A stretch of DNA of 64,000 nt from Monomorium pharaonis. Taxonomy: Eukaryota; Arthropoda; Insecta; Hymenoptera; Formicidae. Location of the stretch: the NCBI RefSeq assembly GCF_013373865.1, contig NC_050477.1:124001-188000 (forward strand), written 5' to 3'. Shown in pieces: positions 1 through 12,039 of this stretch (the first letter of the stretch is position 1; each line of letters begins with the position of its first letter). A program made the translations under genes and the position numbers. A model generated the notes under the pieces. That model was not told the origin of the DNA and made no database searches. It saw nothing but the letters and a program-made list of their open reading frames with translations.

Positions 1-44
1 CACGTTTTCGCGTTTACGAACGTCGCACGGGGGGGGGGACCGAA

Positions 45-60
45 GGGGAGGGAGGGAGGG
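45..60 (+). other. G-quadruplex motif with one-base loops
   Basis: Four G tracts of 4, 3, 3 and 3 bases are separated by single A residues, preceded by a 10-G run at 29-38. It fits the standard G3+N1-7 pattern. Confidence 0.7.
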
Positions 61-874
61 AATTCGTATCGACACAATGACGTATTACGCGGACGTACGT
101 GCTCTGTGTCGGATCGTGACCCGACGCACTTCCTGCGTCGCTACGTTGCTGGAAATCAAAGCGAAAAGATATGCGCCTGTTGCGGCGGGATGAAGCACTG
201 AAAATTGGATAGAGAAGATGTTACGGTAGGAGAAACGGCGGCGGCGTTCTCTCGCATACGTGCTTCAAAGTTCTTTGCAACAATGTCGTTGAAATAAAAG
301 GCAAATATGCTAGGGGAGGGTGGGATGCGCAATAAGACGACCGCGACGACGCAACAACGGTAGGAGATGACGCGAGATATAGAACGGAAAATTCGAGCCG
401 TCGAAATGTGCTCTCGACATTTTCGATGAACGTTCGGCGAACTGGCGGGGTCTACCGTATCTCTAACGTATCACCGATATCGAATCCGAGATGTCAGATG
501 TTTAATTTTATGGGACAAGAATACGCGCCTTTATCTTCCCCCCTTTATAATCCTAATTAATTTCTAAAGTTATATAACCCGGCCCGCTCCCATCCCCCGT
601 ACTGTTTATTTGCAGGGAGGACTTTGTTTCTCGTCCGCTGGAAGTTTAATTTTAAACTTTAATCTAAGTTTTAATACCGGAATATCCAATTCTTGCCATA
701 TATACGTGGACGTATACAGGAAGCGGAACTCGAACCTCGGTAAAGGAACCCGCGGGACACGGGTGAGGGTAACGCATGACTGCTGCGACACCTCGTACAT
801 TTCGCCGTCGCGCGAAAAATATCGGACTATCGGCGGCGACTATGACGGAAATGGATACATATACCCGCGGCGGA

Positions 875-877
<3 letters not shown>

Positions 878-909
<32 letters not shown>
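878..909. repeat. (TC)n microsatellite, 32 bp
   Basis: Uninterrupted TC dinucleotides. Read on the minus strand it is a GAGAG tract. Confidence 0.95.
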
Positions 910-911
<2 letters not shown>

Positions 912-1172
912 CTATTTTATTCGACATCTGTAAAACCGCTGCGCTTTACCGTGCCGGTGAGCGGAGGATCTCTATCCGTCTTTGGCACTTCCGTCGTCGA
1001 CGACGAAACGGACCTTGAAACTCACCCGCGATGACGATGACGATGACGACGCTCGATTCGTTCATTAAATCACTTACAAATTGCCAGAGTCGCGGTTCAC
1101 CGCCGCCGCCGTGTACGACCTGTCGAGGAAGTCGGTTAAATCGTTATACAGCAGGACGAAAGACAGAGAGAT

Positions 1173-1192
1173 GAGAGAGAGAGAGAGAGAGA
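1173..1192. repeat. (GA)n microsatellite, 20 bp
   Basis: Uninterrupted GA dinucleotides with GA-rich flanks. Confidence 0.9.
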
Positions 1193-1216
1193 CGAAATAA
1201 AAAGGGAGAAGCAAGA

Positions 1217-1237
1217 GGGGGGAAAGGGGGAGGGGGG
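1217..1237 (+). other. G-rich run, borderline G-quadruplex
   Basis: Three tracts of five or six G are separated by AAA and A. A fourth tract (1204-1206) is ten bases upstream, just beyond the usual loop limit. Confidence 0.4.
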
Positions 1238-1436
1238 AGAAGAGCGAAGAAATAGACGCCTTGTGAATAGCAGGATGTGAACGAAACGAACGAGCTCTTG
1301 GGAGAGCCGCGGCCGCGCGAATGAGTGTGTAAGGAGCGTGGGACTGTGATTGTTCAGCCCGGGCTCTCCTCGCCCGCCTCGCTTTTTGCGGAAATGACGA
1401 CGACGTGCGTCGGTGCTAATAACATTGCCTTTTCAG

Positions 1437-1595
1437 CGTAGCGGCGGCCTGGGCTTCGGGGGTTCCTTTTTCAGAAACTCCGTGGAAGACCTCTCGCCGA
1501 CCGGCGGCGGCGCGCGGACCTCGTGTCGACGTCGTGTCTTTGGCCGTCGCGTCGCGTCGCGCGGTGGCAACATTTTGCGATGTAACGCGGCGTAA
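1437..1595 (+). CDS. Candidate terminal coding exon of an unknown gene (unproven)
   Basis: The sequence just before this stretch is an unusually complete acceptor: a branch-point-like GTGCTAATAAC, then CATTGCCTTTTCAG. Read in phase 0, the following 52 codons are open to a TAA at 1593-1595. They begin RSGGLGFGGSFFRNSVEDLS, then become Arg/Ser/Gly rich with several Cys. The first 25 residues are protein-like. The rest looks like GC-driven filler. I do not recognise the product. The upstream exon would lie left of the window or in the CpG-rich DNA at 1-1380. A weak alternative donor (GTAAAG, from 1592) would make it an internal exon of 155 bases. It could equally be a chance acceptor. Confidence 0.22.
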   Translation, partial: RSGGLGFGGSFFRNSVEDLSPTGGGARTSCRRRVFGRRVASRGGNILRCNAA

Positions 1596-3760
1596 AGAGA
1601 CGATGTGTCTGGCGGTATTACGCTGCGCTCGGGCTATGAAAATTAGTGCGGCGAGTTTGCCGAGGGACAGGGAGAAAATTAATATAACCTTCCCCGCGCG
1701 GGAGAAAGGGAGAAAGAGAGAATTAATGCGACGCTGAATCGAGAAACATTGCGGGGGGTGGGGGTGGGGAGAGGTTAAACGCGAGGCCGAACAGAACGGA
1801 AAGATGCTTGAAAGAGGACTAAAATATTAGATCGTTCTTCACGAATGCGTAAATAACATTTTTCAGTCATATCATTTGGAGTGCTCTTGTGAAAAGAGTA
1901 TTTAATAATGGATACAAAGAGTAACTTTTCATTAAACGTTGCTGATGGAGATGTACGGGTTCTAAAATACTTTTAAAAAAATATACATCGCAAACTGGTA
2001 GTATTTCGAGAGGTATCTCTTTGAATAGAAAGATTACAAATGACCATTTCACTGAATTTTCCGAGAACCTTCTTGCCGTAGTATTTCGCATCGCAAAATT
2101 CGAGTCATACATATCTCGGAAGTGACGATTACAACAACGTATGTATGTTACTTGAAAATAACGTATGCGTTATTTAACTTTGATTTGAAATCGATACGTA
2201 ACACGGTGATTAATAACCGCAACGTTACGTGGCAATAAATGCCTTATTGGAGTTGTAGCAGTTACAACTTTTCACGCCTTGTTTTATGTATACCGCTCGT
2301 AAATTGTGATACCGCTAAGTTCATAAATGGAAAATCGATCGATGAAATATATTATAATCCAATTTGCCCATTACTATAATACAATTCAGCAGTGGCGTTT
2401 GCCAGACCGTGACGAAGAGAATAAATCTCTCTCGTAAAGAGAAGAAGAAACCGTCTGAATCTACCGTGGAATCGTATGTTCATAAATGTTAATGTTATTT
2501 AACGGGAGGAGCGCGATAAAATGAACGGCGCGCGCGATTCTTCGTCGAATCTCCGCCGGCGCGGCGGCGTGACGGCTTCGTAATTTCTTGAAGCTCCGCG
2601 CCCATCTCCATTGAGGGATGTAAAAATCCTCGCGCATCGCCGGTATTGTGTAAGATGCTGAAATATGGAAATGCGGCCCGACAATAAGGAACGTCGCCGC
2701 CGTCGTCGATTGGAAATTCGCGTTCCACTCCTAGCTCGAATTTTCCGCGGCGCCTTCGGATCGATTCGCGGGTGCTGCAGCCGGATGCTGCCGGCGCGCG
2801 ATGTCGAGATAAAGGCGGTAAGGGAGATGTAAAGCGAAAATATTCTCGCATATTGATCACGCGCTTTATACGTCAGGCGGGGGAATATCAAGCGCGATTT
2901 TGCATACCGATGAATATATCGAGCGGTATAAGTGTATACCGGCATACGCTATGGCCCCCCCCCCCCCTCCCCACTCCACTCATTACCGTCGACCGCGTGA
3001 CAAATAAAAGCACGATGTAGATCAACGTGGGCGTTGATCCATTAAGCCGTGTATCTCATTATTCAAGCGATCTCAACGATGGATTGTCTCTCTCTCTCTC
3101 TTTTTTTTTTTAATATTAAACCATAAACTCGCGATAATAGAGCCACTTGAGCAGCCAATTAATCAGAAGTCCCGACGTCTCGCTGGATACGTAAATAGCC
3201 GCTTAATGATAACGTTTCGCTCATTTGCGTCGGGATTTTATCATCTCCCTCACGCCATAATCGCTCTAGTAATCACACTGTAAATCACGTACCCGCGCGT
3301 GTGTTTCGCGTATTCCGATTTGTTACCTGTTACGCGTGACGTCAAGTCGCCAAGGGTAATCGGGTTACCTCCCCCGTCACGTGCTGGATATCCGCTCCTC
3401 CCGTTTCTTATTGTGAAACCAGGAGAACGAGATCCCGAGTTCTCTCTTTTTCTCTCTCTCTCTCTCTCTTTCTCTCTTTCTCTCTCTCCTGGTGACTTAT
3501 CGGGCGTGGCACTACCTGCGATCTCGTTCAGCGTTTGACGTCAATGGCCGGCGGATACATTTTTAAGGAACGCTAGCCGTTCGAGCTAGACAGCGCGGGA
3601 ATGGCCTGATAATACATTCATGTCGAAATACATCGGATCGTGTTACGCGGGACGGTATTGGCGATTCAGCCGCACGAAATATTAAAATCCTCGACGTTTT
3701 CTTCCCGTCTTCCTTCCTATTACGTTGAAGATGTATAGGGCGTTTCATTGGAGTATACCT
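1596..3760. other. Non-coding, mixed composition, no gene seen
   Basis: AT-rich DNA at 1800-2500 is followed by CpG-rich DNA at 2500-3550. It contains a run of 13 C at 2955-2967 and pyrimidine tracts at 3086-3111 and 3440-3489. The open frames at 2495-2945 are on the minus strand, overlap each other and are Arg/Ser rich. I read them as products of CpG-rich composition. Confidence 0.65.
3440..3489. repeat. Interrupted (TC)n tract, 50 bp
   Basis: TC dinucleotides interrupted by short T runs. Confidence 0.9.
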
Positions 3761-4760
3761 CTTACATAATAAAATGCGTCATGTATCGAAATTTATATAG
3801 GTATCTCTGAGGTATTTATTGATAGAATAATCGTTAAAGTATAGGTACGAAGATACATACGTTCTTTAAGGTTTAAGGTTAACGCGAGGTTTTTTTTTTA
3901 GCGGGCTTTCTTATTACGTACAATGTTAAGAAAGTTTTATTCCTAGATTTATTCTTTTTTTAATGAACGACAAAAAATGTAGCTTTGAAATCAGTTGCAA
4001 CGAATAAAACGAATAATTTGATTTGCATAGCATAAAATTACCGTATTTTGTTACTGAATAACTTTTAAAGAAATAAATAAATCCAAATTAATTTTTGTAC
4101 GAATATTTATTAATTTTATTAGTATATGTAAATTTGAATTGATTCATAATGCTACTCCTCATCAAATTTGCAAATAAGTATATCTGTGCTTACGACAGAA
4201 TTACGTTTCATAAATCGAATTAAAATCGAATTGATTAAATAAAATAGTATTTATACTTTATATAAATAATTATACAAAATTAATATTTTAGTTGTTAAAA
4301 ATTATATTATAGACCTCAGTTTAAGAAAAATAAAACAATTTTTTTAGAAAACTATAATTCCTAATATAATATTTGCTGTTATAAAATTAATATTTAATTT
4401 CGATCACTACTTAATTAATTTCGTTATAATCTCTATTAGTTTAGATTTAATTAGTACTACTAATGTGTACTAAAAACGTAATTTTACATAAGAACCAAGA
4501 ACAAACGAAAAATTAAATAACTTTTAAATTAATAGAATTGTGAAAAATTTACATTGCCAAATTTACATAGGCACTCAAATGTAATAATAAAACCATTTAT
4601 TAAATTTTATATTTTTGGTAATACCTCGTGTGACACGACATTCTTAAAGAAACCTCGTATGTACATACATACCCTGTAGCAAAAGATAAAATCTTAGTAT
4701 CTTATTATAAACTTATAGTTTGCTAGACTTTACCATAATTTGAACCTAAAACTTGCGCCG
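3761..4760. other. AT-rich block without a gene
   Basis: About 1 kb of strongly AT-rich DNA with frequent stops in all six frames. I see no RNA gene, tandem array or clear terminal repeat in it. Confidence 0.7.
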
Positions 4761-5049
4761 ATACGGTCGAACGGCAGTTTTAGCCGGTATCAGCGTCAAC
4801 CCAGTCGCCAACTTTGAGCGATCGATCATCGGAATATCGCGAAATTTCCAGACAACTATGTCACTCGCGCGCGAGACCATAAACTTATCATCGAGAATTA
4901 TCAGCTGCTGATTTTCTGCCCGAACTACGAAATCACTTCCGTTCTCATTTTATCGCCTGCCAGTACGGTCAGCGCGCACTAAAGCGCGAAAGGAGAGAGA
5001 AACAGCATTCTACTTTAAAAAGGCGCGTGCATCACACTGGTCTAAGCGC

Positions 5050-5054
<5 letters not shown>

Positions 5055-5085
<31 letters not shown>
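5055..5085. repeat. (TC)n microsatellite, 31 bp
   Basis: Uninterrupted TC dinucleotides. The minus-strand frame reads it as Arg-Glu. Confidence 0.95.
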
Positions 5086-5088
<3 letters not shown>

Positions 5089-5261
5089 TCGTGAATAGCG
5101 GCGTCGGATGAAATGGCTAGTCGAAGGACGAAAGGAAAAAGAAGGAAGAGAGAAATGAGGACACCGACGATGACGCGTCGTAAGCTGAGCATGAAATCAT
5201 TTATCTCCGGGATAAGCGTCGACGACACTCTTTCTTCCTTCTTACATGGATTTAAAGTTTT

Positions 5262-5266
<5 letters not shown>

Positions 5267-5293
<27 letters not shown>
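5267..5293. repeat. (TC)n microsatellite, 27 bp
   Basis: Second CT tract of this CpG-rich block, about 180 bases from the first. Confidence 0.95.
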
Positions 5294-5810
5294 TCCCCTC
5301 TCGTTTCCAGCCCAGCTACACCGCCGCGCGACCGCGCGCGCATTTCGTCGTCATTTCGCTTGGGCGCCGGGAGACGTTGCTCCTCGTAACTTATCTCAGT
5401 TATGGTGCTCCACTCGGAAATTTCCGCGTCACTCCCGCGTCGCCGTCGAGCGATTGCCAAACGGACGAGAGAAACCGACCGCGACGGTGCACGCTTAATT
5501 CTAAATAATGACACGTTTCGCGACGAGGAGCATCGAACTTTCGTCGCCACCCGCGTCGACAGAGAGACGCCGGATGGATGCATTTCGATACGTTGCACAC
5601 GACCTATCCTGAGGATATAAGAGTCGATATCAGCCGCAGGTACACTCTCGAGATACGAAAAGTTCTCAAGTGGCTCGACTTCTCGGTAAAAGTCACCCTT
5701 ATGTCCGCGTTCACATCGACAGTGCTCTCCTCTCGCGTTACATAACTGTCGTGGAGTTAAGTATAATATTCCCAAACGCGTGCTTTATTATATCGTCCCG
5801 ACATATTTTT

Positions 5811-5828
5811 CGGGGTTTCGAAACCCCG
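5811..5828. repeat. 18-bp perfect GC-rich palindrome
   Basis: CGGGGTTTCGAAACCCCG is its own reverse complement and is not part of a longer inverted repeat. It could be a dimeric protein-binding site. No specific factor is recognised. Confidence 0.7.
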
Positions 5829-6854
5829 TCGACTTTTCGACGGAAGGATTTTCCCTCGGGTCTGCGGAAGAGAATTCTCAGTTAATAAAGTATGAAGGGT
5901 ATATTTGATGCACCAAATTTTAAGTAAATAATTCCCTCATGTAGCCAAGTTTGTTCGACTTCATAACTTTTGATCTCTAAGAAGCAATCTCCCACCCCCC
6001 CCCCCTTCCACTAGGCTTTCTCAACAACATACAAGTTTTCAATTTTAATAAGATGTATCTTCTAACCCCAAGATTTCGAGCGCGTGTGTAAAATAAAATA
6101 ACTAAAATAGTGTGAGATCTCCCCAGGAGATTCTCACTGCATAATGTAGAAATAACTACAGCTTTGGTTTTTATATTAAATTATTCATTATATTTCACAT
6201 TTATTTGAAAGTTTCATATTCATTTGAATTGAAATTGTAAAAGAATTACGTTCGCACTTAGTTAACCTTGAACAAACAAAATTAACTTCTATATAGACGC
6301 GGAACAATGGACCTTTTGCGACGTTCCACCTACGCTATATCCTCGATATATTTAATAAACGTCTTGTTGATCTAATAAACATTTATATCGCACATATACG
6401 CTCACTATCGAATCTTTCTTCAGACATTTTTAAAATACCTGGACAATGGCGAGGCTAGAAAAGGCGGTATCGCTTTATGTAGTTACTATTTAATTTCTGA
6501 CATGAAACATTCCGGCCAAAAAGAATTAGAAGGGAAAGAGAATAAAAATATTCTGGTAAATTTTATTTGCAACTATATGCTGGCGGAAATTTCACTTTAG
6601 AAGTCAGTTCTTCGTCTTTTCTCGTACAGGAATTTTGGAAATGCAACGCTGAAAGGAATGCTCGAGAGAAAAGTTAAATTGCCCGCAACCATATCTGACT
6701 TTATATAAAAGACGACGACGACTTATACGACAACGACAGCGACGACGACGTAAGATTATGTTTAAAAGAGACTCGCTATGCAAATAATCCGCCCCCTTTT
6801 TTATGTCAAACAAATAACTGTTGCCACCTTTTCTGGAAAAGAGAGAAAGACAGG

Positions 6855-6920
6855 AATATATATATATATATAATATATAGAGAGAGAAAGGGGAGAGAAA
6901 GAGAGAGAGAGAGAGAGAAA
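6855..6920. repeat. Compound (TA)n(GA)n microsatellite
   Basis: About 25 bases of TA repeat run into interrupted GA repeat. Confidence 0.9.
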
Positions 6921-7263
6921 TAACTGGCCGAAAAATCGGTCTCTACTTCATAACGGGTTTCTTCCTTGAAAAATACGTGCAAGACACGTATTATTCAAAT
7001 TTCCGCGTTGAGAACACATAACGTTGCCTTACAAAGCCCGCCATACAGGCGGGGCGTTTTTATTTGATTTGAAGCGTTGAATATCAAAGGCTTTGCGAAG
7101 TGAACGTGTATACGCGTACGAAACAACATGCACATAAGTGCGAATAATAATTTGAAAGAAACAACAGTAGAAAAAGATATTCGCGGAAGGTGTGCCAGAA
7201 ATATAAAGCGTTTTTTTTTTTTATTAATTATAAACATCTAGTGTAAATATCGAGAAGTAGAAG

Positions 7264-7281
7264 TGCTTCAATATTGAAGCA
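7264..7281. repeat. 18-bp perfect palindrome
   Basis: TGCTTCAATATTGAAGCA is its own reverse complement. It lies in AT-rich DNA with no gene nearby. Confidence 0.7.
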
Positions 7282-7850
7282 TCGATAATAACGGAATAAT
7301 TTGTCTTTTGATGTTTACTTTCAAGAGAAGAAATCCAGAGGGAAAAGCTGCATCTGTCATTCGATTTACTTCGTTTGTGAACTTTGTTTCAGCGTAAATT
7401 CAATTTTAAGAATAAAAATTTGATAAAAATACACAATAGTTTATGTGAAATTTTTTTTCTAATTTTTTTTCATTTCCACCCTTTCTCTCCTCTCTCTCTC
7501 TCTTTCGTTATTTTCACTTTTTTCTTTTTTATCCTTTCTAAAAATTTCGAATCTATTGAAATTAGTTTTACCGTGTGTATATGAAGTTATGTGTCTCATA
7601 AAGGACACGAATAAAAGAACCTTTCTGGAAACGTGATGATATTTCCTTCACATAACCGCAAATTTTTTTCTCGAGACTCCAGGCGGGAATGAAAAAAGGA
7701 AAAATCAGGACGTGAGCCATAAAAAGTTCTCAACATTATGGCGTTTCCCATTTGATGGAGATGGGAAACAATAGGGGCGGTTCCGTGCGGCGCGTTATTA
7801 GTTGCCGCCCTTCGCTATTTATATGATAATACATTTTTATGACACGGCTC

Positions 7851-10010
7851 TATTTCACATATAGTTCGTGACACCTTCTTCTTCTCGGTCGGTCCTTGCC
7901 CGCGCGCCGGTCGAAAGAAACGAAACGCGAGTACTGTAGGCAGTAACTACTTGATAATGGAGAAAATGGACGGCATCCGCAAGCATAATAGAATCGCGCG
8001 TCGTAATAACGTTTATCACATACGGGCGATTGCCCCGTTACTCGCGAAAAGCATCGAAATACACCGGAAAACGCGCTTTGACATCCCGACGATTCGATCA
8101 TCGTCAATGATACGGAAAATTCAACGTACGCAACGTTAAAGCTGATTGCAAAAATAATATATTCATGGATATCGTAATTTTATTAAATTAACCGAGCATT
8201 CCCAGATACGAATCGCCGACCCGATGAATCCGAAGTGCATTATGATATTCATAAATTTATGGCCGTCCGTTTCACGCGAAAATACTTCTATGCGGGAGCG
8301 GGTGGTGCATCGGCTCGATTCATCGAGCTGATGCTATAATCGAGCCTCTAATCGTCGGTATAATATCATAGTTGGTTGGTTAGGCTAAGCCAGGATGAAT
8401 CAGGTCACAACATAGATACGATTGACTTTAACGGTTTAACTCATTACAGTCGATTATGGCAATCTAAACGTAATTACAAATTACGATCTAACAATCGTTT
8501 GAAACACATTATCAGCGTCCGGTCTTTCGGTTTTTCTCAGTTTTTTTTTTAATGGTCAGTAACCAATTTAAAGTTCCGATTGTTTTGGTCGATTCGTTTG
8601 AAGCGAATAGCAATGTTATGATTCCATATTTCATTTTAGATTCGTATCGATGTCGATTAATCCTTTGAACCATGACGAGACACTCGTCCCTTTTACCTTT
8701 TTCCACTCAGTTAATTACTTTGACGAATTTCTTGATTTTAAACACAGGTTTTTTTTTGTTTCTTTCAAGCCTCTAGTACATAAACAAATGTAAAAAATAG
8801 ACAGCTGCAAATTTTCATTTGCATAATTGCTGTGAACAATCAATTAAAATTTGTCCTTTTTATGGAAAAATGCATTTTTTACTAAACTATTATCAATGTT
8901 GAAACGGCAATTTAAATATATATTTAGAACATTTTAAAGTTTTTTTTTCTATGTTTTTTATTATATTATAAAGAATATAAATTAATAATCTTTGAAAAAT
9001 ATGGAAAAATTAATATTTGGACCGTCGTATTAGATTGGCTTTTTTAAATTTTAAAACTCTGACATCTGATTCGTAATTGGTAACTAGAAAAATAAAGTTT
9101 CAAAAAATCGATCTAATACAAAAGTTTGTGACACAAAGAATTAAACATGGAAAGAACGTGTTATTGAAGCATCTAAATATTTAGGTTGATTCAAAATTGA
9201 TATGAAACTAATTTATTAGATCATTAAAATAATTATGTTTATGAGACTCTTTCGAATTAGTTATTACTTGAGTACTCTACTATTTATTTTGATGGTTCAA
9301 AAAAACTATTTTCAAATCTGTATTCACCTACATTTCTCGACACTTTAACAAAACCATTCTTTCCGTGTATGTTTAAGAATGTATCGACAAAACATTCAGA
9401 TGTACTTCTGACTCGATCGATTTAAATCAATTATCAAGTTTTCAGAAAGATGAAAATATTTCGTAGCTCGAAAAGCATGGAAAACTCTACGTATTGACAT
9501 ATGTAATGTATTTTTCTCATGACGTTTCATGTATAATTCCGGACTGCGCGTGTATCCGAGCGGAAATTGAAATCCATCAAACTCGCTGAATACTTCACCT
9601 ATTTCGCTTTAGTGCCCGAAAACTCTCGTATGAGCAAGTCAATCTTTCGTTTTGACGTACTTTCAATATTTGTACGCGATATATCTTTGATATGATCCCC
9701 GCTAATTGAGAGCTCTCGCTAATCAAATAAAAAAGCGTTACACCTTTAATAAAAATGTCGAAGTGCCGATACTACCGGATAACAAAAAGATAGGGGAAAA
9801 AAAGAATATCCCGCGGAATCGAGATTCAGGGAATCAAACACGTAGAAAAATCTTTTTCATCAAACTTCGAGTGAATTTTATTTATTTATTCTTTTCTTGT
9901 TGTTAATAGAAGTAAAGGGGGATTTATAAATCGAAACATTTTATGTAATTTGCGCTAGGAAAAAATTAACGTGGAATTCACCCCGGGTTAAATTTCTCTT
10001 TCTGCACGAA
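7851..10010. other. Non-coding, mostly AT-rich, with a possible bistable stem region
   Basis: Mixed DNA at 7851-8460 includes competing inverted repeats at 8307-8346. AT-rich DNA follows to 10010, with poly-T runs and no frame longer than about 66 codons. No gene is supported. Confidence 0.65.
8307..8346. repeat. Two competing inverted repeats sharing one arm
   Basis: GCATCGGCTCGA (8307-8318) can pair with TCGAGCTGATGC (8323-8334), with one G-T pair and a 4-base loop. GGCTCGATT (8312-8320) is also a perfect complement of AATCGAGCC (8338-8346). The two stems exclude each other. Confidence 0.6.
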
Positions 10011-10610
10011 TCTTCCGAGCAATAATTTTAATTAATCGAACGATGGTTAAAGCCGCATTATGCTCGCGTTATTCTGGCATCTATAACCACCATCGATCAC
10101 AAGCCCCGCGAAGCGTACGCATGTAATGTGCACACTCGTGGCGGAGGGCGCGGGCTCTCGCGCAGGCCCCTCTTCAAATAATCCGCAATTCGACCGGGGC
10201 TCACGTAGCACCCGAGCGTTAATTAGCCCCGGCGTGTTTTCGTCGACCGGATCTCGCTCTTGGATCTCCACCATCCGTCTCGTCCAGCGCCGCCGGGCCG
10301 TCGGGAATTCCGGTTTCTGAGGAAACCGCTGGAAGCATCCGCGCCCCGGCTTCGAAATTCGCTACCGCACGCTGCGCGAATACAAACCTGGAAAGGGGGT
10401 GGACGGGGGGTGGCGGCGCCGGCGCTACCTCTCCACACATTCGCTCCGGATCCTCTTTGCCGACAACCTTCCAACCCCACACGTCCGTCCTCGCCAGCCA
10501 TTCATCAGCGGCGCGAGTACGGTGTTTGAGGCGCTATTACGTTCGCCCAACCCACGGCAACGGCAGTTTCGGCTGCCGTTGATCTCCCGTCTTCTCGACG
10601 GCGCGGCGGT

Positions 10611-10626
10611 GTGTATACGTATACAC
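10611..10626. repeat. 16-bp palindrome of alternating purine and pyrimidine
   Basis: GTGTATACGTATACAC is a perfect palindrome with Z-DNA-like alternation, inside a CpG-rich block. Confidence 0.6.
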
Positions 10627-11709
10627 CACCCTCCACGGGACGCGAGTATACGTAGACGGGCAATCCCGCGTGCCTGCCAATACACGCGCTAACCACGTCG
10701 AGACCATCCATACGACTGTCGCTTAAGGGTGCGCCTATGTATACCGACGCGGAAACCTTAGATGATGGACCAATCAAGGTAATTCCGCGCCCCCTGCAAT
10801 GCCTCATCTCGATCTGAATATCATCCGGGTAATTTAGATCGATAAGAAGTTTCGTTAAGAGTTCCGAAAATCCTCTGTAAGAACCTTTGAACTTCTCGCG
10901 AGTGGAAAATCAAGAAAAGAGTATCTCCGATGATTGGTCTACTTTCTACGTTGAATGTATTGATTGAAACGTATATACATATTCGTGTCCGGGAAATTTG
11001 TAGTATTAGTTATTTGACTTTTTCGGTTAAAAACGTCGATGAGGGTTTACTCTGGACTCTCTGGAGCTACTAACTATTTGTGTATCTTCGCGCTGTAATT
11101 CCGATTGGCCGGGGAAAAGGTAATTTATTTACTTTAGGTTCTGAATACTTTTTCTGAACCTCTCGTAAGCTCCTTGCGCTTGCCTCGCGAGGTATCCCCG
11201 ATGGCGAGGGGACGCGCACGGAGGGGGGGGGAGGGGATGGGGGTGCCGCCCTCATTTTCTCATTCTCCACAATGCAGGATAACGCGACGGAAGGGGGATA
11301 ATAAAGGAGTCGGGAGGAAGAGGATCCCGGGTATTACGGACGCGTCCGACAAAGCGCATCATGTACAAGACACTGGAGTCAAAGGTCACGGCTCCTTTAC
11401 CATTATTGTCTCCAGATCTCCTCCTTCGCCTACCTCCTTCTCTTTTCTCCTTCGGATGCCTTCGGTGGCGGGGGCCTCCTCCGGTTCAGCCGGGTTCAGG
11501 CCACGTACACGCGCGCGAGAACAACACAAAAGGAGGAACGGCACGGGGACGCGAGGGAGGGAGACAAATGACGAGTTGGGAGTTGTTCTCTCTCGACAGA
11601 AGCCACGTCACTTCCTCTGAAACCCCGTGGACGCGGTTTATCCTGTCCTCGAGCTGCGAGTGAGTCACTCTCGGATATCCCTCCCTCCCTGCCCTCTTAT
11701 CCCCGCGCG

Positions 11710-11712
<3 letters not shown>

Positions 11713-11753
<41 letters not shown>
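11713..11753. repeat. (TC)n microsatellite, 41 bp
   Basis: Uninterrupted TC dinucleotides within CpG-rich DNA. Confidence 0.95.
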
Positions 11754-11756
<3 letters not shown>

Positions 11757-11990
11757 CCTGTCCCGCGACGACGAGTACCTCCGCGCGCTTCACCTGCGCG
11801 CTCACTTTGCTCTCCGTCTTTCAACCTGTTCTCCCGCGTCGCGTGCTCTCGTCCGCCCTTCCCTCTTTCTCTCTTTCTCACTCTCGTAACTGGCACTACG
11901 TCGAATACGCGAATAAATCATGCACAAACGTACCCGAGGTCTGGACACGCTTGCCAATAAATTATTCTGTCGGTGCGGTGGAACTCTTCA

Positions 11991-11996
<6 letters not shown>

Positions 11997-12035
<39 letters not shown>
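11997..12035. repeat. (TC)n microsatellite, 39 bp
   Basis: Uninterrupted TC dinucleotides, 244 bases after the previous tract. Confidence 0.95.

Positions 12036-12039
<4 letters not shown>

Larger units (their letters stand above)
1..1436. other. CpG-rich non-coding block at the left edge
   Basis: The block has high CpG density, many short overlapping frames on both strands, a G-quadruplex motif at 45-60, a (CT)n tract at 878-909, a (GA)n tract at 1173-1192 and a G-rich run at 1217-1237. A second pyrimidine-plus-TTTGCAG acceptor-like site ends at 614, but no convincing exon follows. It could be promoter-proximal DNA or part of a large intron. Confidence 0.6.
4761..7850. other. Non-coding block with GA/CT tracts and a short GC palindrome
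   Basis: CpG-rich DNA at 4761-5880 holds two (CT)n tracts and an 18-bp perfect palindrome at 5811-5828. AT-rich DNA follows, with an 11-C run at 5995-6005, a compound (TA)n(GA)n microsatellite near 6855-6920 and an 18-bp perfect palindrome at 7264-7281. A 177-codon minus-strand frame across 5242-5775 begins at TTG and ends in an Arg-Glu run read from the microsatellite, so I do not call it a gene. Confidence 0.65.

Noticed and set aside
5242..5775. 177-codon minus-strand open frame
   Set aside because: It starts at TTG, ends in an Arg-Glu run read from a CT tract, has no domain, and lies in CpG-rich DNA where stops are rare.
10011..10810. Several 64-100 codon frames, possible gene cluster
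   Set aside because: They overlap in all registers on both strands, are Arg/Pro/Ala rich, and lack splice or start context.
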